Source of the DNA: Dipylidium caninum
Taxonomy: Eukaryota; Platyhelminthes; Cestoda; Cyclophyllidea; Dipylidiidae
Length of the DNA: 64,000 nt
Reading direction: 5' to 3'
Assembly: GCA_017562135.1 (NCBI GenBank)
Contig: QEYB01001208.1
Span: forward strand, 434,001-498,000
Shown: positions 11,251-20,897 of the stretch, one piece after another
Layout of the letters: each line of letters begins with the position of its first letter
Numbering within the stretch: position 1 is the stretch's first letter
The notes under the pieces: generated by a model
What the model saw: only the letters and a program-made list of their open reading frames with translations
What the model was told of the DNA's origin: nothing
Databases searched by the model: none
Made by a program: the position numbers and the translations under genes

Positions 11251-12030
11251 ATGCCACATGGTGCGCAGTCCCAGCCCCAGTCCCAGTCCGAGCCCCACTC
11301 CTCCTCCTCGTGGCGCTGCTGTTGCTGTTGCTGCTGCTGCTGCTGTCCGGCGCTCTACAACCTAATCGACATGCAACGAAGACACTTCTGCCTGGGGGCG
11401 CTGATGTGTTGCTTCGTGGCTGCAATGATGGTCGCGGAGTTCCAGCAGCCGAGCCGCCTGTACGTCGGCTATTGGGTGGGCGCGACGGACCTGATCGCCG
11501 CGCTCACGGCCTTCGTGTGCGCGATTACCCCGCGGCGATGTGTTTTCGTCCTCGCGGCGCTCACCGACGCGTGCTGCGCGGCGGTCAGTGCGGCGGGGTG
11601 CATCCACCTCCTGGCGTCGCCGTCGCGCCCTTCTTACACCTCCGGATGGCTGGGAATAGTGGTCCTCGTCTTCCTCATCTACCACTTCTCCTCCTGCCTT
11701 TACGACGCCAACGTCTGTTACAAGTGGAAGGCGGGGAACGGGGCGGACCCCTCGTCCATCGAATCCGCAACCGCAGAGCACGCGCCAGGCGACGCCGGCC
11801 CAAATGGCGCCGCCCAGCGTGAGGAGCGCCAGCCACGAGGCAGACGGAGGCGCCGGACTCTCACGCCCCCGCCGGACTTCCGTCTGCCCGACGAGGTGCC
11901 CAAACTCCCGTGCTACGACGAGCTGAGCCAGATGGAATGCCTCCCGCCCGACTACAACGACCTCAGCTGCATCGCCCCGCCCGAATTCAACTCCATCGAA
12001 CTGGCAACCGACTCCGAGGCTGTTTTGTGA
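11251..12030 (+). CDS. LAPTM-like four-TM protein with poly-cysteine tract (paralogue B)
   Basis: Single exon, 259 residues. The N-terminus is Ser/Gln-rich and followed by ten consecutive cysteines (23-32), encoded by a TGC/TGT run, just before the QRRH block and TM1. Four membrane segments lie at about 46-64, 70-92, 96-122 and 131-152. The tail carries PCYDEL (220-225), PPDYNDL (232-238) and PPEF (243-246), that is PY-type motifs overlapping YxxPhi signals. Shared blocks (QRRH, VGYWVG, GWL, LIYH, DEVPK) make it a paralogue of the gene at 3114. LAPTM4 proteins also have an N-terminal cysteine cluster and a PY-rich C-tail, so a LAPTM-like endolysosomal protein is my inference. The ATG at 11251 was chosen because an upstream in-frame start at 11158 precedes the TATA box and would not be transcribed. 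Confidence 0.75.
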   Translation: MPHGAQSQPQSQSEPHSSSSWRCCCCCCCCCCPALYNLIDMQRRHFCLGALMCCFVAAMMVAEFQQPSRLYVGYWVGATDLIAALTAFVCAITPRRCVFVLAALTDACCAAVSAAGCIHLLASPSRPSYTSGWLGIVVLVFLIYHFSSCLYDANVCYKWKAGNGADPSSIESATAEHAPGDAGPNGAAQREERQPRGRRRRRTLTPPPDFRLPDEVPKLPCYDELSQMECLPPDYNDLSCIAPPEFNSIELATDSEAVL

Positions 12031-12190
12031 AACGCCGACGATGCGGTTGCAAACTCCTTGCATTTACCCTGTACAGTAGACAAAATTTTATAACATGGCC
12101 GCGTTGGGTGCTGTCTGTGTCTGCCGAACGCGGCGACTTCTCCGGCGGGCGCCCGCGCACCCCAAGCGCGGAAGCCAACGACTGCGAATG

Positions 12191-12196
12191 AATAAA
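12191..12196 (+). promoter_or_regulatory. Polyadenylation signal of poly-Cys gene
   Basis: AATAAA located 161 bases after the stop codon at 12030. It fits a short 3' UTR. Confidence 0.5.
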
Positions 12197-15100
12197 AGCC
12201 TTCGCGGTGTACCTCGCGGTAACGTAATTTCACAAGTAGGCGGGTTTGGGAAGGAGGCAAAGAAGGAAGACCGTCTGATGCGGATGAAGGGCAGGCGACA
12301 GGATGGGGCCTGCGTCTCAGGCGTCGCGGCTGCCATCGAACGGCGCGAGCCGCGGATGGAGGGGCGCCCGGACGACCGGACCTGCAAGTCCCCGAGGGGG
12401 GGGGAGAGGATGGGGGGGGGCTCTACCAGGCGTGCGCAGAGAGGCGTTGCGAGAACTGCAGGGACTTGGAGAAGCCCGCGCAGGCGTCGAGTTCGGAAGA
12501 ACGACGCGGAGGGTTGGTGGGGGGTGCGGAGAGGGGGGGGGGGAAAGCGAAGTGTGCCTTCAGAGAAGGCGCTAATCGAGAGGCGGCTTCGATCGTCAGG
12601 AGACCCGGCCGTCGTGGCGGGACTGTCTGAGTGGGAAAGGAGGCCTCGCGACGACCCGCCTTGCTCGAATCGCCGCCAGCTTGAGGATTAGGCGCGGATG
12701 CGGCCGCTTCGCATCCGCTTTCGCGTCCCGTGCCACCGCGCCTGCCCACAACGGACACAGCAGGCGTGGGCCGCGCGGCGCGGACGGCGGAATGGGAGGG
12801 TGTGGAGGTGCTGCTGCTCGTGTTTCAGCCAAGTGCCTCCCTCTACTCAGCCTGCTGGCCTTCGGGGCTTCACTGCGCTCCCCGCCTTGCCGACTGTTGT
12901 GACGCCAGTCGACTCCGCCTCATTTCACCAGCCCTCGGCATGTGGGGCTGCCGTGATGAGGTATTCCCGGGCGAAGGGGAGAAGGGCTGACGAAAGTGCG
13001 CACACTCGGCTGTGGTGGCGTCCACCCTCCGCCTGCTCCTCGCTCCCCTCGCGACCGGCAGCGTCGTTCCTGAGGGGCGGCCGGTTGCCTCGTCCCGGAA
13101 GACCGTCTCGCCTCCGCCGCAACCCCACCGCCGTCAATTGCTCCACTGCTTAAGTGCAAACTCGCCCCTTGTTCAGTCACGACATCCGCAGTGAGTAGAA
13201 CCTAAGCTTCCCTCGGCTATTGCCAATTATGCTTTATTTAGAGCGAGCTCAAAATTGCGAGGAAAAGAGTGCTAAGCACTTGGGACCATTCATTGGTGAA
13301 ATAGGAGAGGATCACGCAAGGCGAGGACACAACCTTTGCGAGTTATCTGCACCAAGTCCAGTCCAGTTGGCCTCGAACCCTTCGGGTGGCGGCAACACTC
13401 TTCGCTCGGCATCCCGGCGGGGCGACGGTCGAAGATGTGCGGTTACTTCGTGGAGGAAGTTGTCGACTCGCACCTCTGGCGACTACCAGCTCCGCGGACC
13501 TCGACAGCGGCGCACCCGAGGGCCTCCTCCCCCCCGAAACAGCCCACGCGCCGACCACCTCTTCCAACTGCACCAACGAGAGGGACTGCGGGGTTCTCCC
13601 GCGCGTCTCCATCCACCGGCGTGTCAGGCGAGTGGAGCCGGACGGCTGGGGACGGCGCGTGAGGACCAAACAACGACTGCCGCGTGCATGGCGGTGACAT
13701 GAGACCTTCGCCCACGCGGCCAGACTGCATGGGAGCCGCCACAGGTTCGCCTCCCCGCAGAGGCATTCTCGCGATTGTCGGGGCCGCTGCGCGCTCACCT
13801 ATCGAAGTGGACTGGCGGCAGGAGCGCGCGCACGGGGCCGCGAGTCGTCTGGGCGGCTGGCCGATGTCGGGGCGTGGCTGACCTCTGATTCGCGGGGTCG
13901 GTGGCCTCTTCGCACATCCGGTCGACCTCGTGGCGAGAAGGAGAACGCGAGGTCGAAAGCGGCTCTCCGCGTGCTGCATCTACCTCATCCAAACGGGCGC
14001 GTAGAGGAGAAGGTGAGCTGGAAGCGGGGGATTTGTCTGCAGGCCGCAAACTTCATTGTACGCGATGGAGAAATGACACGGGGGTGAAGTTGAGGCCGGT
14101 GGAAATACCCCAGAGCGAGAGGTGCAGGAAAGACGCTTACAAGACTCGCCGCGGACGCAGCGACCTCCCTCGTCCCGCCGCAAGTCTAAGAGCCGACCGA
14201 CCGCGGCGGGTGGGAGGCAGGCGCTGGTGACCGCGTCGCCCTCGAGGGAACGGGAGGGTGCCTCGCGAGCGCCAGATCCCCCTCGACTACGGTGCCGCGC
14301 TCACTCACTGTTGGTCTGCCTTCGAAGAGAATTTCAGGGTGTTTTTCATTCCCGACCAGATACACCCACTGTGTAGGCGACGCTCTTGTCGGTAGGCAAC
14401 TCGCCTTCAACAATCGAGCCTTTCATCCACCCGTGGCGAGACTTGTCACCTCTTCCGCTTCAGCGTAACTTCTTTAAGCGAAGAAACTGTTTTCTCAACG
14501 ATTCGCTAGTCTCACAGGGAGTAGGCCAAAATTGTTTGCCCTTTGGCATCTGCTGTCCACCGAAATGGTGCTCGTGCTCTATTCTACCGCCGTCGGCGCT
14601 TCTTTTGCCAAACGTGGAGGCGGTGCCAGGGTGCCTGTCGCCCGCAGAACGAGGGGGGGGGGGACCGAGGGCGGCGGCGCGGAGCAGGGAACGGCGAGCG
14701 CAGGAGCCGCCTCCGTCCAATTCCATTCCACGACTTGCTTCAGTCAGGGACGGTTGGGCGCGGCGCCGGTCGACCGCGCTCGAACAGTTGCACCGCCACC
14801 CGACGAGGAGCTCCGCCAAGAGTCCTGAAACGTCTTCGGCGGCCTTCTGGAGAGTGCGTGGTGTTGTTAGGAGGCATCCCATGAAGGCCAGTTTCTCGCA
14901 ATGTGGATAGTGTCAGCCCTGCCAAAAGTCGCGCATGATTAGCCTTAGGGCGACAATAAATTCCGGCGTGGGCTGCAACAGCCTTGGCTCGACTGCGACT
15001 GCACCAACACGGCAGCGGCTTCGAGGCGCCACGTCCGACCGCCTCCCCAGCGGGTGGATGCGGACTCCCAACGCAGTCAGCCCTCAATGTGACTTCTGGC

Positions 15101-16497
15101 AGGACGCAGGCGAAGGGTGCGCCTCACGTATGCGCTTGAGCAAATGGGAGACAGGCAACCAGGTCGCTTGCGTCACTCGCGCCTCGAGCGCCGCCCCACG
15201 TCGGGGAGAGATGAGGCGGAGGGCCACGCGGCAACGAGGTCGGGGCTGGGAAACGCGGTGGTAGGAACGCGTGTCACGCGGTGAGATGAAAGCACGTCAA
15301 CAATGCCGCGTGACAGGCATCAAAGCGCCACCGTAAACTCGACGCAAAGCAGAGCGCTGCCTTGAAGAAGGCTCTGAAATGCGCTGGATGGCGGCCTTGC
15401 ATGTCGACGCCTGAAACAGCCCGACTGTCATGCATGACAGGCCTGTTTTTGCGAAGTCAACAGATGCTTTGATCCTCCTCTCCTCTCTTCTCCTCTCCTC
15501 TGCCCCCACCCAACCTTCGCAGAGCGGCGATTCCGACAAGAGCCTCATCAGCTCACGAGGACTCAGAGCTTCTCACCTCTTCGTACGCTTTAAGGCGCTC
15601 TGAATCGACGAAGGAAAAAGGGCCACTTTCGGCCCAGAGAATCGGGCCTTTTTGAAGCTTTGGGCTCTCAGGAAGCTTCAAGTCCGGGTTGGGAGAAGAA
15701 GCACATAAGACTCACCCTACGCGTTTAGCCGGCGCTAGGCGGGATCTTGTCGCTAAGACCGCTTCCGAGTGCGAACGCAGCAGGGGAAGTCGAAGGCGTG
15801 CAAACCCATTTTGTGGCTATGCGGTGTACTAAAATCTCCCGCCAAAATACGGTCAAAGTGACCCATGTAAGCAAAAAAGCGGAGCCTACGCCAAGTGGGG
15901 CACGGGACGACTAAAGTGCGCCGCTCCCCCCTCGGGGCAATTCTCACTCAGCCTGCCAAGGTGGTGAATGCCTTCAATCACGTGAAGCGGCTCACCAGAG
16001 TGGTGACTACGATGATAGCCCAAAGAGACCTGCTTACTCACGCAAACTTACTGGATAAACCAAAACGCAGCCGAAAAGTCACCACTGGCAGGACCGGCTC
16101 CGCACTCGTAGCCCCAACACCCGGTCCCAAGACGTTTGTTAAGATTGCAGATCTTCAAAACAATTTCGTCAATCTTTGTGCCAACGCTGGTTCACCAGTG
16201 CATCGAATGAGGGCGTCCATAAAGAAGAGAAGGACGGGAGGTGTTGCACAGGCATCACCTGGGTCTTCATGTAGTTACAGACTGACACAATCACGAAGTG
16301 GTGGCAGACGACCATGAGCAAGAAGGAGATGAATGAGTCGTCAGTGGAAGTGCGAATCAAGAAATGACAACATTGTCGACCCCCACAAGTCCCTCATGAG
16401 ACACAGAACATATTCGATAAAGACGGTGACGATGGATGGAGATAATGATGCGGAGATTGGTAAGCATATCACAACGGGGAGTTAAGCCGTCGGTAGG
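12197..16497. other. GC-rich interval without supported gene
   Basis: Overlapping Arg/Pro-rich frames on both strands show no domain. G-runs occur at about 12399-12420 and 14652-14665. A perfect 16-base palindrome lies at 15425-15440. Around 15620-15655 short GGGCC/GGCCC arms could form a small hairpin. The GC content falls after about 16 kb, close to the 3' end of the minus-strand zinc-finger gene. Confidence 0.45.
15425..15440. repeat. Perfect 16-bp palindrome
   Basis: CTGTCATGCATGACAG is its own reverse complement with no spacer. It could be a dimeric binding site or chance. It stands alone, with no gene start nearby. Confidence 0.6.
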
Positions 16498-18840
16498 TCA
16501 CAATCGGCGAGACGAGGAGGCGGAAGGGGAGACGGCGACATTGTTGATGCCGGCAAACAAGAGGCTCTTGGGAGGACCAGCTTCGGTGGAAAGCGAGGCC
16601 GCAGAAAAAGGGTCGTGTGAGGAGGGTGAGGCGTTGGTGGCGGGCGGCTGCTGCTGCGCTGCAGACGAGATCTGGAGGTCGGGCACACACCACACCCACT
16701 CGTCCCGAGTGCTGAGCGACCAGGGACAGGAGCGCGCGCGCATAAAGTCCGGCAGTTGAGTTCGTAACTCCTGGTTTATGTGATTCACAGCCGCCTAGCG
16801 AAACAAAGCCCAGCAGTGTACACATCGTCTACTTACAAACGCGGAAAGTATGCTCAGCAGAGCTTTCTCCGGAGTTCAGAGCAACCAACAAAATAAAAGG
16901 AAATTGGGTTAAAGGTAGTATAAACGCCTAAATATACGATACGCTTTTATACAAATTAGCCTTTTGGTGAATATAAACTTTTTTTTTAAATATAACAACC
17001 AACAGTAGCATTATAGATGAAAAGTTAGAACAAACTGCATACTCAATTCAATATGGTTCCATTAAGAAAACTAGGATATGAAAAACAAGTAGATAAGGTC
17101 GTTATTGCGAATAACCTCAAAATTTTGTTCAACCGAAAAATTGGAGTTATAGAAAGCAGTAGTCCACGTGAAATACTTAAAAGTCAACGGAAAATATCGA
17201 ATATCAACAAAAATCGCATACCAACCTGCTCGTTGTGATACACTGCGCGGCATTCGGAACAGGTAAAAGTGTTCTGAGGGGACGCGGAGGAGTCGCCCCC
17301 AGGAGTCGCTTTCCAACGCAGGTGCAATTCGACCGACCGGAAAAGTGCCGCCTCCACACGCTCCGCATCCTTTGCGCAACAACAAACTTGCTACTTGACG
17401 CTTTATAGTAGACATTAATTAAAAATGCAAAAAACAGGACACCTTATAGTGAACACCCGAGCGGATGTGCATCCCGTCGACGAAAAGAACACCGATACGT
17501 CGCTTGACTGGAGTTGTAAGTTTCCCGTGATGGGCCAAATCATCCTCAATTTCTTTCTGTACCGATGAAAAAGGCATTTAGTATTCCACCGATGCGTTCC
17601 TCAAAAAAAGATATGATGCGAAATAACCCGAAGAAGGTGACGCGTGACTACGTGGAAGACAACTTCAGTTCGTCCGTTGTAGAAGTATATGGAGGACGAA
17701 GATGGAATGCAAAGAAGGCACGAGAACTTCTTGTCCATACGACTAATGAGTTGGGACCAGTCCTGAGACTCAACCGCTGGCGCCTCAGCACTTGATTCGT
17801 GCGTGGATTCAACAAAGGAAGGGGCGGGTGTGGAGATAGGATGTACTTCACGCGATTCTTTTTCATCCACCACCTCTGCATTCTCCTCGGTTGCCTCAAC
17901 CTCGACACAAGGCGGGAGAGGAGGAGGAGGAGGAGGAGGAGGAGGGGGAGGAGGGGGAGGGGAAGGAGAAGCGGCAGGACTGAGTGCTGAAGGTTGAGAA
18001 TCGGCGATGCGAGTTAGAGTGATCCAACTAATAATGACCTTGACCTGGAAAATAGTGACAAGAACGACAATAGTGTCATGGGGAAAATAGTGGGTCAGTA
18101 AATTCAGCTGGTAAAACTGTCAGGCGCTTTATGAAACTATATCTACAGTACGAGGTTAATTGGGAAGTGAAACGATATTTACAACTGAACACCCATCAGT
18201 TTCTTTACTCGGCTGAACTTTTGAAAGTTAATTTGTCTTATCATAAGCAATCTCTAACATGGTGAAGAGCATCAACGAATGAAAATAAGTATTAAAAAGC
18301 AAGAATAAGATGTAAAGCAACTTGGAGTACCAATCTATGGGTTAGGCATTCCCCTACATTCGAATAGTATAAAAAACGGCCAGCATCCAGCTAGAATTAA
18401 GGCAACAAAGTAATTATTAACGAGCTAACCGGAGTTAGAGATGCTGATAAGAAAAATATAGCCCTTGCTGATGACATGGAAAATGTACCGCATGCGGAAA
18501 ACGCATCAGCCGGAAGAATAAAGCTGTGCAGCGCAGCTGCGGAGAAGGGGTCATTCAAATGAGAGCGACCTACATCAGATTCGTATATCCCATGTGCTTG
18601 AGCAAAGTGATCCCTTAAACTGTTAAGATCGGTGGTTGTAGCTGGGCATTTCGAGCAAGAATAAAAGCGGCTTTGGAATGTCTGATTGTCGCCCAGGTGA
18701 TTGGCCCAGGCGTGCTGGCGAAGAGCAATGGAGTTGGTAGCGGAAAAGGAGCACAGTGGGCATTGTAGGAGCAATGCCTGGTCGACGCTACAGCCCTCGC
18801 TAGCACTGCATAGAGCCGCCTGTTCTGAGAGATCGTCAGT
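16498..18840 (-). CDS. C2H2 zinc-finger protein, multi-exon, 5' end not found
   Basis: Four exons read on the minus strand: 18430-18840, 17628-18044, 17226-17369 and 16498-16794 (TGA at 16498-16500). All join in phase 0 and give 422 residues. Exon 1 holds two zinc fingers, CPLC with an H-x5-H and CSKC with an H-x4-H. Exon 2 has a pure run of 12 prolines, an acidic stretch and a finger-like CLLC...H-x4-H with a long middle. Exon 3 has a half finger, CSEC, completed by only one histidine across the next junction. The last exon is Ser/Ala/Pro-rich. Acceptors are good (ttttccag, tttcgctag); the donors of exons 1-3 (GTTAGC, GTTATT, GTTGGT) are weak. No initiator ATG is found between exon 1 and CSN8 upstream, so one or more first exons are missing. 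A nucleic-acid-binding role is inferred from the fingers. Confidence 0.55.
17920..17968. repeat. GGA-triplet tract coding poly-proline
   Basis: GGA/GGG triplets on the + strand read as CCT/CCC proline codons on the minus strand, inside exon 2 of the zinc-finger gene. Being a triplet array inside a reading frame, it can vary in length without a frameshift. Confidence 0.7.
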
Positions 18841-19133
18841 CTGAGCATAAATGGGGAGCAGCCTGACCGTCAAAAAAGCACTAACCACCTCTGTATTCTA
18901 GCGTTAGCACTTAAAGTTATCAGGATATGAGATTAAGTAGAAATAATATTCCCCAAAGCTAACATAATTTATCAGGTGGTCAACACAGGTATAGCTATTA
19001 TGGAGACTAAATCGAAATTAACTAAAGCTCACAGACAGATGCAAGTTATAATAAATGTCATAGATGTACATCAAAAAAAGACACGAAAAGAGTAGATCTA
19101 AGTACAAAGTTTGTATATTCAGGCATATTTTTT
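18841..19133. other. Short AT-rich spacer between CSN8 and zinc-finger gene
   Basis: Spacer of 293 bases between the stop of CSN8 and the first recognised zinc-finger exon, both on the minus strand. No canonical AATAAA is seen for CSN8 on the minus strand, and there is no ATG that opens a zinc-finger exon. A pyrimidine-rich acceptor (ttttttgacggtcag) lies at its downstream end. Confidence 0.5.
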
Positions 19134-19724
19134 TCACATATTCTCCATAAACGAACTGAACTCTGTGAGGGTTTGCATAAAATCCGTAATCACTTTATCC
19201 TGATCGCCCCAATTAACGGGGGGAGGGGGTACAGTGGGTTCGAGTAAGAAAAGACCATCTGGAGAGAGGGTCCAACTCTCCATCAACCCAATGGCCTCGT
19301 CCCGAGGTAAACTTAGCATAGAGCACAACTTTTCTAAGGATATACAAGAGAAAGAAGACTTAATTAGATCTACAGTAGAACGCTGTATCCTTTGGTAGAG
19401 CACAAAAAGCTGTGACTGAACAAATGGAGAAATTTCGTTACTTTTTAGTAACTCTTGACATGAGGCTAGGAAATCATTATTTCGTTGTTTCAAAAGTAAA
19501 ACGGTGAGATTCCAGACAGGTTGCAAGCCAGGGTCAGCGGCTTTACAATCATTTGGAATACGTTTCCACAAAAACCGAGCTGCCATTAAATTGTTGTTCC
19601 TCAAATAGAGACAAAGGAGTTCCAGATATTGATTTGGGGACAGAACACCGGACTCCATTTCAGAATTCTCCAGTTGGAGAATTCTATCGCAACAGTTAGC
19701 GTCCGTGTTGCCATTTTGATCCAT
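19134..19724 (-). CDS. CSN8: COP9 signalosome complex subunit 8
   Basis: A complete 196-residue protein in one exon. CSN8 is the smallest PCI-domain subunit of the COP9 signalosome, which removes NEDD8 from cullin-RING ubiquitin ligases; the vertebrate protein is about 209 residues. The diagnostic helix NNNLMAARFLWKRIP matches the family's LNNARFLWKRIP signature. It is followed by the PCI helical repeats and a winged-helix part (SISLEKLCSMLSLPRDEAI-like segment) with the expected terminal helix. The start is the first ATG after a strong acceptor-like ttcattttag at 19729-19738, which leaves only GGAG as leader, so the 5' end is probably made by cis- or trans-splicing just before the ATG. It is divergent from chimaerin, 1.2 kb away. 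Confidence 0.9.
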   Translation of the reverse strand: MDQNGNTDANCCDRILQLENSEMESGVLSPNQYLELLCLYLRNNNLMAARFLWKRIPNDCKAADPGLQPVWNLTVLLLKQRNNDFLASCQELLKSNEISPFVQSQLFVLYQRIQRSTVDLIKSSFSCISLEKLCSMLSLPRDEAIGLMESWTLSPDGLFLLEPTVPPPPVNWGDQDKVITDFMQTLTEFSSFMENM

Positions 19725-19740
19725 CTCCCTAAAATGAAAT
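19725..19740 (-). promoter_or_regulatory. Splice acceptor four bases before the CSN8 ATG
   Basis: On the minus strand, TTCATTTTAG followed by GGAG and the ATG forms a strong 3' splice site. A 5' UTR intron or spliced-leader addition site would both look like this. Flatworms are known to use spliced leaders for part of their genes. Confidence 0.55.
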
Positions 19741-20897
19741 CAAACTCGTGTTAAAGAGATGCAGACTTGTGAGTCATACAACCTAAGACAGAAGCAGAAC
19801 TGGCAAACGAAGTAGCGACTTCGTGCTCAAATCCAATTCGTTCTTACGCGCTGAAGTAGGCCTTTGAAAGGTCGGACAGACTGGAATCGGGTAAAACAAC
19901 ATAACGCAAGGAAATGTGCCCAAAGTAATTCGGCGTGTATTTATAAGATTTTCTACTGTCATCTTAAAATACTTTTGTCAAAGTGGCGCAAGTAACATCT
20001 GTAAGTAGAGCGTTAATGTGATTTTGCTTGCGACTTGGCATTCAAGCCTTGACTATTGCCCAAGTAAAGTTTTACATATGTATCATCTTCATGTAAAGAT
20101 GGCCAAGCGAATAAACTTTAATCGTACCACTTCTTTGATGCGCGAATACAAGTTGCTGTGGAGAACCCGAATATGTCCGAAAAACTAATTTCAATTAGAT
20201 AGCATAGCTTACGTAGCACGCACTTACGCCTTAGTGTACTTAAGGGCCAGTACCTCCCTTGCACTCTCTCTGGCTACCTTAACCGAAGTTCGCACGAAAA
20301 ATAAATAATTAATTTCTTAAATCAATCTCGAGATAGAATGCACAGATATGTGCCTTAAGTGAAACTCACACTTTTAATTTGCCTGTCTTGTCGCATGAGA
20401 ATAATCGGCCCGAAACGTGAAGTAATGCTCGGCAGCGAAAGCGAAATTATACTCATGAACTTGCAACTCGCTAAGCCAGGGCAGCTACTAAGGAAAAATG
20501 TAATGCTTTTAGGCAGTTGGAACTGTAACATTAAAGACGCTTTTAGAAAAAACGGTGATGGATAGACGATAGATCGATTATCTAAGGCTTTCTAATGTAA
20601 TGGGTACTAACTCGGAAGAGAATAGGGGGTGCTAACCACCTGTCAGTTTCATGTCCGTACTTACTGGTTTGAATACATTCAAGCCATTAATCTATTTGTA
20701 AACTTGTAAATAACTTGCGAGCTTATCGTTTTATGCTTTTGGCGAAGTGGTCATTGATTTCTTTAAATCCTTGTGTTTTCGAGCGCTTCCTTCGGATGAT
20801 TTTTGTGTTCCTGTTGAGCCAGCATCCCGCGTTCTTGATGTGGTTCTGATTGTTATTCTCAATTATAACCCTGCTTTCTTCTGGTATATATACGAAA
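19741..20897. other. Divergent intergenic region CSN8 / chimaerin
   Basis: AT-rich head-to-head spacer, probably holding both promoters. No upstream coding exon of chimaerin could be recognised. A short frame at 20359-20565 has no domain. A TATATATA stretch (about 20885-20892) lies directly before the candidate chimaerin ATG, too close to act as its TATA box. Confidence 0.45.

Noticed and set aside
13368..13382. Minus-strand GGTTCGAGGCC resembling a tRNA B-box
   Set aside because: Upstream minus-strand sequence has no A-box and does not fold as acceptor or anticodon stems.
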